Assembly (NCBI GenBank): GCA_963805985.1
Contig: CAWDWG010000004.1
Location: 182,712-246,711, forward strand
Origin: Bog-257 sp963805985
GTDB taxonomy: Bacteria; Acidobacteriota; Terriglobia; Terriglobales; Acidobacteriaceae
Direction: 5' to 3'
DNA: 64,000 nt
The notes beneath the pieces were generated by a model. It saw only the letters and a program-made list of their open reading frames with translations, did no database searches and was not told the DNA's origin. Shown here in pieces: positions 45,393-53,803 of the stretch. Every line of letters starts with the position of its first letter. Within the stretch, counting starts at the first letter, position 1. The position numbers were made by a program, and so were the translations under genes.

Positions 45393-45423
45393 GATTGACA
45401 ATCTTTGCCAATCGCCATACCTT
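45393..45423 (+). promoter_or_regulatory. Probable sigma70 promoter of parDE
   Basis: TTGACA at 45395, 17-bp spacing, and TACCTT at 45418 fit a housekeeping promoter. The -35 overlaps a gattg-a-caatc palindrome (45393-45403), a possible ParD operator. The TTG start of parD follows 24 bp after the -10. Confidence 0.5.
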
Positions 45424-45447
45424 GAAAGCTGAACGGACGGAACCACC

Positions 45448-45717
45448 TTGACACTCAATATCAACCTGACCCCGCAACTCGAAAAGCTGGTTCGCCAGAA
45501 GGTCGAATCCGGACGCTACAACTCCGCCAGCGAGGTAGTGCGCGAAGCCCTGCGCCTGATGGAGACGCAGAACGAGCTGCACGCTCTTCAGCTCGAACGG
45601 CTTCGGCGCGACATCCGCGAAGGTCTGGAAAGCGGCCCGCCGCGCCCGTGGAGCGTGGCTGAAATGAAGCGGCAAGGCCGTAAACTCGCCGCGTCCCGCA
45701 AAGCCGACTCTAAATGA
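45448..45717 (+). CDS. parD: ParD-type antitoxin
   Basis: This 89-residue ribbon-helix-helix protein begins MTLNINLTPQLEKLVRQKVE and continues GRYNSASEVVREALRLMETQ, the ParD/CC2985 family signature. The C-terminal half (RLRRDIREGLESGPPRPWSV) binds ParE. The TTG start has a weak GGA-rich ribosome-binding site. Only one base separates its stop from the parE ATG. It is intact although parE is not. Confidence 0.92.
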   Translation: MTLNINLTPQLEKLVRQKVESGRYNSASEVVREALRLMETQNELHALQLERLRRDIREGLESGPPRPWSVAEMKRQGRKLAASRKADSK

Positions 45718-45718
45718 A

Positions 45719-46018
45719 ATGCCGTCTGTCGTAATACGCCCGAAGGCACTGGAGGACCTCGCCGAGATTTGGGCCTAGATCTCCGAGGACAGTCCGCGCC
45801 AAGCCGACGCCTTTGCCGCTGCCATTAATCGCGAGATTCGAGACCTTGCCCGGCATCCCTTGATCGGACGGGCACGGCCAGAATTGGTAACTGACCTGAG
45901 AAGCCTTCCCTTTGGCCGCTACGTTATCTTCTACCTGGCGCGCAAACGCGGAATCGAAGTTGTACGCGTGCTCCACGGCGCACGCGACTTGAAGCCCTTG
46001 TTCGACGATGGCGTTTGA
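45719..46018 (+). pseudogene. parE: parE toxin gene with in-frame amber codon
   Basis: An ATG one base after the parD stop opens MPSVVIRPKALEDLAEIWA, then TAG at codon 20 (45776-45778), and then ISEDSPRQADAFAAAINREI, RHPLIGRARPELVTDLRSLP and YVIFYLARKRGIEVVRVLHGARD in the same frame to 46018. ParE proteins normally have Tyr at this place (W-x-Y-I), so a tyrosine codon changed by one base to TAG. The 99-codon length and the C-terminal arginine/histidine block are normal for RelE/ParE. The toxin is inactivated unless the amber is suppressed. Confidence 0.85.
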
Positions 46019-46022
46019 GTCT

Positions 46023-46046
46023 TTTTTATTTCAGCTGCCGAATCCG
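46023..46046. repeat. 24-bp direct repeat, right copy (3' end of the sigma gene)
   Basis: This copy includes the TAA stop of the ECF sigma gene at 46026 and the codons for its last residues (RIRQLK). It matches 45291-45314 exactly. Confidence 0.85.
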
Positions 46047-47285
46047 CTCCTGCAGGAAATGCCGCTCCGGTTCCTGCTGGGTCAGCGCCAGAGCTTTCTC
46101 ATAAGCGGACCGAGCCTCGGCGGCCCTGCCCAGCCTGCGATACATATCGGCGCGGGCGGAATGCGCCAAGTAATAATTTGCCAATTCGCCCTGCTGCAAT
46201 ATTGCGTCGATCTGCGCCAGGCCGGCCTCCGGACCATCGCGCATAGCGATGGCGACGGCACGATTTAGAGCTACCACCGGCGAAGGTTGAATTCGCAACA
46301 ATTGGTCGTAGAGCGCAACAATCTGTGGCCAGTCGGTCGCAGCGGCCGATTCCGCCTCCGCATGAACGGCCGCAATCGCAGCCTGCACTGTGTAAGAGCC
46401 GAAGCGGCGGGACCCGAGAGCTCTCTCCACCAATGCGATTCCCTCCGCGATTTGCTCCCGGTTCCACAGCGAGCGGTCCTGGTTCTCAAGCAAGATGAGC
46501 TCACCGGTCGGAGAACTTCTGGCAGCGCGACGGGATTCCTGCAACAACATCAGGGCGAGCAGTCCGATAATCTCCGGCTCCGGCTGGAGGTCGGCCAGCA
46601 ACCTGCCCAATCGAATCGCCTCGCCGGTCAGCTCCGCCCGCGTCACCTCCGCTCCTGCCGCCGCCGAGTAGCCCTCGTTAAAGACGAGATAGACCACTTG
46701 CAGCACCGCGTCCAGTCGCTGCGGCAATTCCTGCGGCGTCGGCACCTCGTACGGAATCCGGGTCTCGCGAATCTTTGTTTTTGCGCGCACGATGCGCTGC
46801 GCCAGCGTCGCTGGCGTAACCAGAAATGCCCGCGCAATCTCTTCTGTGGTCAGGCCGCAGACTTCGCGCAGGGTGAGCGCAACCTGTGCTTCCGGAGGCA
46901 GAGCGGGATGGCAGCAGGTGAAGACGAGACGCAAGCGATCATCTTCGATCTCCCCGTCGGCTTCACCCGGACCGTAGTAAGCCTGGTTGACGCGCGCTTC
47001 CATGTGAGCAATCAGATCTTTCTGTGCTCCATCGAAGCGCGTGCGCCGGCGCATTCCATCGATGGCTTTGAAGCGTGCGGTTGAAATCAGCCAGGGACGC
47101 GGGTTTTCGGGAATACCAGTTCTAGGCCAAGACTCGAGAGCAGTGGCGAATGCCTCATGCATGGCCTCCTCTGCGATATCCAGATCGCCGAGCAAGCGCA
47201 CCAGCGTCGCCAGGACGCGACCCGATTCCGTTCGGTAGAGCGTCTCAATGGTGCGGCTGATTGGTTCGGGCACGGTCGGTGGCAT
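46026..47285 (-). CDS. ECF42-type RNA polymerase sigma factor with TPR-like C-terminal domain
   Basis: This 419-residue protein has an N-terminal sigma2 region (LYRTESGRVLATLVRLLGDL, EEAMHEAFATALESWPRTG, PRPWLISTARFKAIDGMRRR) and sigma4 (PEAQVALTLREVCGLTTEEIARAFLVTPATLAQRIVRAK). The rest (DUF6596-like, NEGYSAAAGAEVTRAEL and then a TPR-like tail AHSARADMYRRLGRAAEARSAYEKAL) is the C-terminal extension typical of ECF42. ECF42 factors control DGPF genes. The start has no clear Shine-Dalgarno. A TGTCGA without CGAC lies upstream, so autoregulation is not supported. Confidence 0.9.
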   Translation of the reverse strand: MPPTVPEPISRTIETLYRTESGRVLATLVRLLGDLDIAEEAMHEAFATALESWPRTGIPENPRPWLISTARFKAIDGMRRRTRFDGAQKDLIAHMEARVNQAYYGPGEADGEIEDDRLRLVFTCCHPALPPEAQVALTLREVCGLTTEEIARAFLVTPATLAQRIVRAKTKIRETRIPYEVPTPQELPQRLDAVLQVVYLVFNEGYSAAAGAEVTRAELTGEAIRLGRLLADLQPEPEIIGLLALMLLQESRRAARSSPTGELILLENQDRSLWNREQIAEGIALVERALGSRRFGSYTVQAAIAAVHAEAESAAATDWPQIVALYDQLLRIQPSPVVALNRAVAIAMRDGPEAGLAQIDAILQQGELANYYLAHSARADMYRRLGRAAEARSAYEKALALTQQEPERHFLQERIRQLK

Positions 47286-47351
47286 CTACGCCAAGCTAGC
47301 AAACCGAGTGGCTCGACACAACTGCGCCAGGCCTAACTTTGGTTCGCACCT

Positions 47352-48608
47352 TCACTTTGCGGCGGCTTGGTGCAGGTTAGTTTGCCATTGCTGAAGAGTC
47401 ATGACGCAACGAAATCCGAGATGATTGGTCCCGGTGTCGACATCGCCTTTGCCACGAGTGCCGACGATGTATCGCGAGCAATACTGGTCCGTGCAAAGAA
47501 ACGAACCGCCGCGATGCACTTTCTTGGGCTGACCCGGCTCGGCGGGATCGTATGCAGAATCGGGCCCCTGCGGATTGCGGGCCAGTCCGGCGGCCTGCAG
47601 TTGCTGATAGTAATCCGGGCGATACCAATCGCTGGTCCACTGCCAGACGTTGCCCGCCATATCGTAAAGTCCATATCCATTCGCCGGAAACTGCGCCACG
47701 GGCGCGATGCCACGATAGCCATCCTCGCCGCTGTCGGTGTCGGGAAAGTGACCCTGATGAGTGTTCGCCATCCACTTTCCTTGCGGACGAAAATCGTCGC
47801 CCCAGACGAATGGCTTACCCGCCAAACCTCCGCGCGCCGCGAACTCCCACTCCGCCTCGGTGGGCAGCCGCTTCCCTGCCCACTTCGCGTAGGCTTGAGC
47901 GTCTTCGTACGCGACGTGTACGACCGGGTAATTTCCTTTGCCCGCAATGTTGGTCTTGGGACCCAAGGGATGCCGCCAGTTCGCGCCCGGGACATACGTC
48001 CACCATTGAAAATAATCGTTCAGCGGCACAGGGTGATCGGGAGGCGCGAAGACGACCGACCCGGCAACCAGATTTTCCGGCGGAGCGCCAGGATAGTCTT
48101 CGGGACGCGGCTTGCGCTCGGCAACGGTCACATAGCCTGTTGCTTTGACGAATTTCTCGAACTCCGCATTGGTGACGTCGGTCTTGTCCATGAAGAATGC
48201 GTCAACATAGACGCGATGGATGGGGCGCGAATCCAGCGTCGCCTTCATACCCACGTCATCCATGTCCGGCGGATTCTGCGCGCCCATCGAGAACTCGCCT
48301 CCAGGTATCCAAGCCATCCCCGGCGGTGTGTTCGCAGGCGGCGCTTGTTTGTTGGGCACAGTTGGACCGAAAGTCACCTGCATTGCGCCGCTGTCATTTG
48401 CATGAGCAGCGTGGTTCTGGCTCGCCGGCATATCTGCTGATGAAGCGGCAGCGGCCGGCGGGTTGGCGCGTGCTGTAGCGTACTGATAGATAGCAAAGCC
48501 AGCGCACATCACCAGCGCAAGCGCGAGGACGACCATCCAGCGCCGCTTGCCTGCGCCCTCGGCGGCGTCCTTAGTTGCAGCGGCCACCGGCTTTGTTTTG
48601 CGTGACAA
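47352..48608 (-). CDS. Formylglycine-generating enzyme (SUMF1/FGE) family protein
   Basis: This 418-residue protein starts with TTG at 48608 and has an N-terminal membrane anchor (VVLALALVMCAGFAIYQYA). The FGE domain follows: GMAWIPGGEFSMGAQNPPD, DKTDVTNAEFEKFV, RLPTEAEWEFAARGG, YDMAGNVWQWTSDWY and HRGGSFLCTDQYCSRY. The cysteines Cys372 and Cys377 sit where the copper-binding pair of true FGEs is found, so sulfatase-type Cys-to-formylglycine oxidation is possible. No sulfatase gene is in the window. It is divergent from the DPP-IV-like gene. Confidence 0.9.
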   Translation of the reverse strand: MSRKTKPVAAATKDAAEGAGKRRWMVVLALALVMCAGFAIYQYATARANPPAAAASSADMPASQNHAAHANDSGAMQVTFGPTVPNKQAPPANTPPGMAWIPGGEFSMGAQNPPDMDDVGMKATLDSRPIHRVYVDAFFMDKTDVTNAEFEKFVKATGYVTVAERKPRPEDYPGAPPENLVAGSVVFAPPDHPVPLNDYFQWWTYVPGANWRHPLGPKTNIAGKGNYPVVHVAYEDAQAYAKWAGKRLPTEAEWEFAARGGLAGKPFVWGDDFRPQGKWMANTHQGHFPDTDSGEDGYRGIAPVAQFPANGYGLYDMAGNVWQWTSDWYRPDYYQQLQAAGLARNPQGPDSAYDPAEPGQPKKVHRGGSFLCTDQYCSRYIVGTRGKGDVDTGTNHLGFRCVMTLQQWQTNLHQAAAK

Positions 48609-48751
48609 GATTTTCGTTTCCCTTCAGCGCGGCATATCGGGCCTGCGAGTCAGGCGACGGCCTCATCTTCTACGATGCAGTATCCAGCCGGCTCCAACTG
48701 GAGGCGGTCATGGGCGACAATAGCCCCGCAAGTCGTAATATACCTATCGCC

Positions 48752-51016
48752 ATGATTAAGCAGAAGCTCTCGCGATATCTTGCCGGTGCTGGTTGGATTT
48801 TGGTTTGCTGTGCCGCATCTCTTCAGGCCCAGCAGCTTTCCACCAGCCTCAACGCAATTTTCAATCAGCACGAGTTTGAAGTGAAGCGCTTTGGCCCGGC
48901 GCGCTGGATCGACGAAGGCGCCAGCTACACAACGGTCGAGCCTTCCGCCGCGGTTTCCGACGGGCAGGACATCGTCGAATACGAGACGGCATCGGGCAAG
49001 CGCACCATTCTGGTTTCTGCCGCGAAGCTGGTGGCGACGCCGGGCGCGATGCCGATGAAGATCGACGACTATGCCTGGTCGCCCGACAACAAGCAACTGC
49101 TCATCTTCACGAATACAAAAAAGGTTTGGCGGCTCAACACGCGCGGCGATTACTGGGTTCTCGATCTTGCCAGCGGGCATTTGAAGAAGCTGGGCGGCGA
49201 TGTTCCAGAATCGACGCTGATGTTTGCCAAGTTCTCGCCCGACGGGAAGAGTGTCGCGTTTGTGCGAGCCAACAATATCTACGTCCAGGACCTGGCGAGC
49301 GATCAGATTCGCGCAGTGACGCAGGACGGCTCCGCGACAATCATCAACGGGACTTCGGATTGGGTTTCGGAAGAAGAGCTGAGCCTTCGCGACGCGTTTC
49401 GCTGGAGCCCCGACAGCCGATCGATCGCATATTGGCAGTTCGACACCAGCGGTGTTGGTGACTACTCGCTGATCAACGACACGAAAGATGAATATCCGGT
49501 GGTAACGACCTATGGCTATCCGCAGCCGGGCACGACCAACTCCGCGGTCAAAGTGGGAGTGGTTTCCGCGCAGGGTGGGCCGACGAAGTGGATACAGCTG
49601 CCGGGCGATCCGCGCAATCATTACGTCGCTCGTATGGAGTGGGCGAAGGGCTCCGATGAGCTGGTGCTGGAATATCTGAATCGATTGCAGAACACGAATC
49701 AGGTTTTGTTGGCGAATGCGCAGACCGGTGCGGTGCGAACGCTGTTTGAGGACAAGGATGCAGCGTGGGTGGACTACAACCGATCGCTCGACTGGGTGGA
49801 GGGCGGCAAGGGGCTGCTGTTCCTGAGCGAGCGCGATGGCTGGCGCCATGCCTACGTGATTTCGCACTCCGACGGCAACGCCAAGCTCATCACAAACTTT
49901 TCCGGTGACGTGATCTACCCGGTCGGGGTGGATAACGCGGAGCAGTGGTTCTATTTCATCGCATCGCCGAACGACGCGATTCGCAAGTATCTTTACCGCT
50001 CGCGTGTGAATGGGAGCGGGTCGCCGCAACAGCTCACGCCGGCGGACGAGCCCGGAACGCATGGCTATGACATCTCGCCCAATGGCAAGTGGGCGTTCCA
50101 CACGCATTCGACCTTCGATCATCCTCCCGTCACCGAACTGGTCAGCCTGCCGGACCATAAAGTGGTTCGCGTGCTGGAAGCGAACGATGCCCTGGCGCAT
50201 AAGACGCAGGAGCTGGTTCCGGCGCCAACGGAATTCTTCCAGGTCGCGGTCGGCAATGGCGTGAAGCTGGACGGATGGATGGTCAAGCCGCCGGATTTCG
50301 ATCCCAGCAAGAAATATCCGGTGCTGGTTTACATCTATGGCGAGCCCGCTGCGACCACGGTGACCGACGGGTGGGGCGGCTCCAGAAGGCTGTTCGATGC
50401 CCTGATCGCTCGCGAGGGATACCTGGTTGTGAGTTTCGATAACCAAGGCACGCCCGCTCCGAAAGGACGCGAGTGGCGCAAGAGCGTCTACGGCGATGTC
50501 GGCGTGCTCTCTTCCGTGCAGCAGGCGGAGGCGATACGCGAACTGGCGAAGGAGCGGCCGTACATCGACTCTTCGCGCCTGGCAATCTGGGGCTGGAGCG
50601 GCGGCGGATCCAACACGCTGAACATGATGTTCCGTTATCCTGGCCTGTTCAAGGCGGGCATCGCGGTCGCGCCGGTCGCGGATCAACGGCACTACGACAC
50701 CATCTATCAGGAACGCTACATGGGCCTGCCGGAGCAGAACGTGAAGGGCTACCACGACGGCTCGGCGATCAACTTCGCCCAGAACCTCGACGGCAAGCTG
50801 CTCATCGTACACGGCTCGGGAGATGACAATGTGCATTTCCAGGGGACTGAACTGCTGATCAACCGGCTCATCGAACTGGGCAAGCCTTTTGACATGATGG
50901 ATTACCCCAATCGCACGCACTCCATTTCGGAAGGCAAAGGCACGTCGTATCACGTGTACAGCCTGATCGCGCGCTATCTGGAAGAGAACGTACCGCCGGG
51001 CGGAGTGAGTCGTTGA
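48752..51016 (+). CDS. DPP-IV-like S9 family prolyl dipeptidyl peptidase
   Basis: This protein of about 754 residues starts at MIKQKLSRYLAGAGW, where the frame leaves the start region of the FGE gene; further upstream the frame overlaps that gene. A signal peptide is followed by an eight-bladed DPP-IV N-terminal propeller (VSEEELSLRDAFRWSPDSRSIAYWQFDTSGV). The alpha/beta-hydrolase domain has Ser616 in GWSGGG, Asp691/692 in GSGDDNVHF and His723 in NRTHSIS. It would remove X-Pro dipeptides from peptides in the periplasm. Intact. Confidence 0.93.
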   Translation: MIKQKLSRYLAGAGWILVCCAASLQAQQLSTSLNAIFNQHEFEVKRFGPARWIDEGASYTTVEPSAAVSDGQDIVEYETASGKRTILVSAAKLVATPGAMPMKIDDYAWSPDNKQLLIFTNTKKVWRLNTRGDYWVLDLASGHLKKLGGDVPESTLMFAKFSPDGKSVAFVRANNIYVQDLASDQIRAVTQDGSATIINGTSDWVSEEELSLRDAFRWSPDSRSIAYWQFDTSGVGDYSLINDTKDEYPVVTTYGYPQPGTTNSAVKVGVVSAQGGPTKWIQLPGDPRNHYVARMEWAKGSDELVLEYLNRLQNTNQVLLANAQTGAVRTLFEDKDAAWVDYNRSLDWVEGGKGLLFLSERDGWRHAYVISHSDGNAKLITNFSGDVIYPVGVDNAEQWFYFIASPNDAIRKYLYRSRVNGSGSPQQLTPADEPGTHGYDISPNGKWAFHTHSTFDHPPVTELVSLPDHKVVRVLEANDALAHKTQELVPAPTEFFQVAVGNGVKLDGWMVKPPDFDPSKKYPVLVYIYGEPAATTVTDGWGGSRRLFDALIAREGYLVVSFDNQGTPAPKGREWRKSVYGDVGVLSSVQQAEAIRELAKERPYIDSSRLAIWGWSGGGSNTLNMMFRYPGLFKAGIAVAPVADQRHYDTIYQERYMGLPEQNVKGYHDGSAINFAQNLDGKLLIVHGSGDDNVHFQGTELLINRLIELGKPFDMMDYPNRTHSISEGKGTSYHVYSLIARYLEENVPPGGVSR

Positions 51017-51051
51017 CTTGACGGGCCGGTGCTACGTAAGATTCGCGATAA

Positions 51052-53784
51052 GTGATCGGACAAAAAATCTCTCATTACGCCATCCTGGAAAAACTCGGCG
51101 GCGGCGGGATGGGCGTGGTCTACAAGGCCGAAGACACGCGCCTGCATCGCTTCGTGGCGCTGAAATTCCTGCCCGACGAGGTAGCGAGCGAACCGCAGGC
51201 TCTGGCGCGATTTGAACGCGAAGCCCAGGCGGCGTCGGCGCTGAATCATCCCAACATCTGCACGATCTACGACATTGGCGAGCAGGACGACAAAGCTTTC
51301 ATCGCCATGGAATTCCTCGAGGGTGTGACCCTCAAGCACCACATCCTCGATCGCCCGATGGAGTTGGAGAGCATTCTGTCGCTGAGCATCGAGATCGCTG
51401 ATGCACTCGATGCTGCGCACAGCAAGGGTATCGTCCATCGCGACATCAAGCCCGCCAACGTCTTCGTTACCAATCGCGGTCACGCCAAGGTTCTCGACTT
51501 CGGCCTGGCCAAGGTGAGCGAGATTCGCTCGGCCAAGGTTGGCAGCGGCACCGACGTCGGCAACACGGTCACCCGCATCGTCGATGAGCGGCATCTGACC
51601 AGTCCCGGCACAACGATGGGCACTGTCGCGTACATGTCTCCCGAGCAAGTGCGCGGCAAGGAGCTGGATGCGCGCACAGATTTGTTTTCACTGGGCGCGG
51701 TGCTCTATGAAATGACGACCGGCGCGCTGCCGTTCCGCGGCGAAACCTCGGGAGTGATTTTCACTGCCATTCTTAGCTCTGCGCCGATTGCTCCAGTGCG
51801 ATTGAATCCCGAAACTCCGGCGGAGCTGGAACGAATCATCAACAAATGCCTGGAGAAGGACCGCGATCTGCGCTATCAGTCTGCTGCCGAGTTGCGCGCG
51901 GACCTGAAGCGTCTGGCACGCGACAGCAGCAGCTCGAAACATGTGTCGGCCAGCATGGCCGCGGAGTCCGCGCCGGCAAGCGCGTCGTCGGTCGCGGTTG
52001 CGGTCCAGCCGAGCAGCTCGGCGGTCGTGACCACTCCTGCTCGCAGCCGCACGGCGCTCTACATTTTCGGAGCGATCGTGCTCATCGCGGTCGGATTCGC
52101 TGCGTACCGATTCACACCGCGTACTGCGAAGGACTCTGCGCCGGCCAGCATCACCAAGATCAGCCAGTGGAACCGGACGATACAAGGTCCGATCCTCTCG
52201 CCCGACGGCCGCACCATTGCGTTCACCTCGCCGGTCGATGGCTACGACCAGCTGTTTGTCATGCTCACTTCGGGCGGCCAGCCGCTGCAGTTGACCAAGG
52301 ATGAGGGCAACAAGTCGGCACTGTCATTCTCGGCTGATGGGAATGAAATTCTCTTTGGCCCCAGTCTTGGCGACTACGAAATCTGGTCGATACCGACGCT
52401 GGGGGGATCTCCACATCGCATCGCCAACGGAGTCACTGTGGCTCCCTGCAGCGAGAGTCATTCGCTGATCATCGGCACGCTGAAGGGTCAACTTATTCGT
52501 ACCGACGCAAACGGCCTGGCCCCGGAGGTAGTTGCTACCTACGCTGGTACCGGCTCGTTGAACCTCGGCTCTGGCGCAGATCAGGACACGATGTTGAACG
52601 GGGCATTGTCACAGTTGCTGGTGTTCCCGGACTGTAAAACCCTGCTGGTCCTGGCACGAAGCGGACACTCCGTCACCCCCCAAAAACTGGATGTTGCCAC
52701 CGGCAAATTTGTCAGTGGTGGAGAAATTCCAGAGGCCGTCGGACGCGCCTCGTGGGCCGAGCCCGGCAAGACTCTCTACGTTAGCCGAGCGGTTAAGGGA
52801 ATTACTAACCTGTGGGAATATTCGCTGGTCGATGGTTCGCTGAAGCAGATCACTTTCGGCCCCGGCCCTGATCTCAGTCCGCTCGGAGATCCCTCGGGCA
52901 AGGGCGTGTATTTCGTGAACGGCCGAGACTCCGGAGTCCTCACCGCCTATCATGCCGGAACGAAGCAAACGGTCGACGTAGTTAGCGAACTGGCAACCCA
53001 ACCGATGCTCTCACCCTCTGGGCGGCAGTTGGCCTACATCACTGCCCCGGAGCCGGGACGCGAGGAGGTCTGGATTGCTGATATTGACGGCGGGAATGCG
53101 AGAAAGATTGAGAGCTCCAATGTTCCCCTCGAGACGCTTGGCTTTTCGGCCGACGACTCGCAATTCGTGTTCTCGGAGGTGCAGGGCGAGACCAGCCGTG
53201 TCTTCGTCGTGAATGCCGATGGCACCCATCTCCGCCAGTTGCTGGCACAGGCGGGACGCGCCGATTTTGCGTTGCCGATTCATGGCACGTCGTCGTTCAT
53301 CTTCACCACCTACCATGGGCCCGACCCGTCGAAGAGCACTTCCTGGAAACTCGACGTAAAGGATCCATCCGCGAAACCCGAGATGCTGTTTGAAGGCTGT
53401 GCGGGCGCGGTCGATCTTTCGCCGGACGGCAACTACGTTATGGGGCCAGTGCTGTGGGGATCGAATCCCGGCCTGTATCAATATTCGTTACGCGACAAGA
53501 AGTGCACCGTGCTGAAGCCCGGACTGGCCAGCTACTTCGCGCAGTATGCACGCGATGGGAAGTCTTTTCTGTTCGAGAACACGATCCACGGGCAGACCAG
53601 CATCTTCCGCCAGACCTGGCACAATGGAGAAGTCGTTGGCGAACCGCAGACCGTGCTGACGTTCCCGTTCGCGGTGCGCGAGGATTTCGCCGGTAACGCC
53701 GCGGCGATCGCTGACGACCTGTCGGTGATTATCTACGCCCGTCCCAACGGGCATGAGGATTTGTATTTCCTCAGTAACCACTGA
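51052..53784 (+). CDS. Ser/Thr protein kinase fused to PD40 beta-propeller
   Basis: This 910-residue protein starts with GTG. The Hanks kinase domain covers residues 5-270: GGGGMGVVYKAED, VALKFLP, HRDIKPANVF, the DFG loop VLDFGLAKV and the APE-like YMSPEQVRG. A single membrane helix (TALYIFGAIVLIAVGFAAYRF) at about 335-355 leads to an external PD40/TolB-type propeller with blades such as ILSPDGRTIAFTSPVDGYDQ and VDLSPDGNYVMGPVL. The layout suits a sensor of an extracytoplasmic signal. It follows the DPP-IV-like gene by 35 bp. Confidence 0.92.
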   Translation: MIGQKISHYAILEKLGGGGMGVVYKAEDTRLHRFVALKFLPDEVASEPQALARFEREAQAASALNHPNICTIYDIGEQDDKAFIAMEFLEGVTLKHHILDRPMELESILSLSIEIADALDAAHSKGIVHRDIKPANVFVTNRGHAKVLDFGLAKVSEIRSAKVGSGTDVGNTVTRIVDERHLTSPGTTMGTVAYMSPEQVRGKELDARTDLFSLGAVLYEMTTGALPFRGETSGVIFTAILSSAPIAPVRLNPETPAELERIINKCLEKDRDLRYQSAAELRADLKRLARDSSSSKHVSASMAAESAPASASSVAVAVQPSSSAVVTTPARSRTALYIFGAIVLIAVGFAAYRFTPRTAKDSAPASITKISQWNRTIQGPILSPDGRTIAFTSPVDGYDQLFVMLTSGGQPLQLTKDEGNKSALSFSADGNEILFGPSLGDYEIWSIPTLGGSPHRIANGVTVAPCSESHSLIIGTLKGQLIRTDANGLAPEVVATYAGTGSLNLGSGADQDTMLNGALSQLLVFPDCKTLLVLARSGHSVTPQKLDVATGKFVSGGEIPEAVGRASWAEPGKTLYVSRAVKGITNLWEYSLVDGSLKQITFGPGPDLSPLGDPSGKGVYFVNGRDSGVLTAYHAGTKQTVDVVSELATQPMLSPSGRQLAYITAPEPGREEVWIADIDGGNARKIESSNVPLETLGFSADDSQFVFSEVQGETSRVFVVNADGTHLRQLLAQAGRADFALPIHGTSSFIFTTYHGPDPSKSTSWKLDVKDPSAKPEMLFEGCAGAVDLSPDGNYVMGPVLWGSNPGLYQYSLRDKKCTVLKPGLASYFAQYARDGKSFLFENTIHGQTSIFRQTWHNGEVVGEPQTVLTFPFAVREDFAGNAAAIADDLSVIIYARPNGHEDLYFLSNH

Positions 53785-53803
53785 ACAAGGCTGAGGTGGC
53801 TCG

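Noticed and set aside
47286..47320. TGTCGA upstream of the ECF42-type gene
   Set aside because: The -10 element is missing, so autoregulation is not supported.
48650..50953. Open frame of 767 codons on the minus strand
   Set aside because: It is the antisense shadow of the DPP-IV-like gene; its composition (Arg/His-rich) and the lack of any recognisable motif show that it results from GC-rich codon use.
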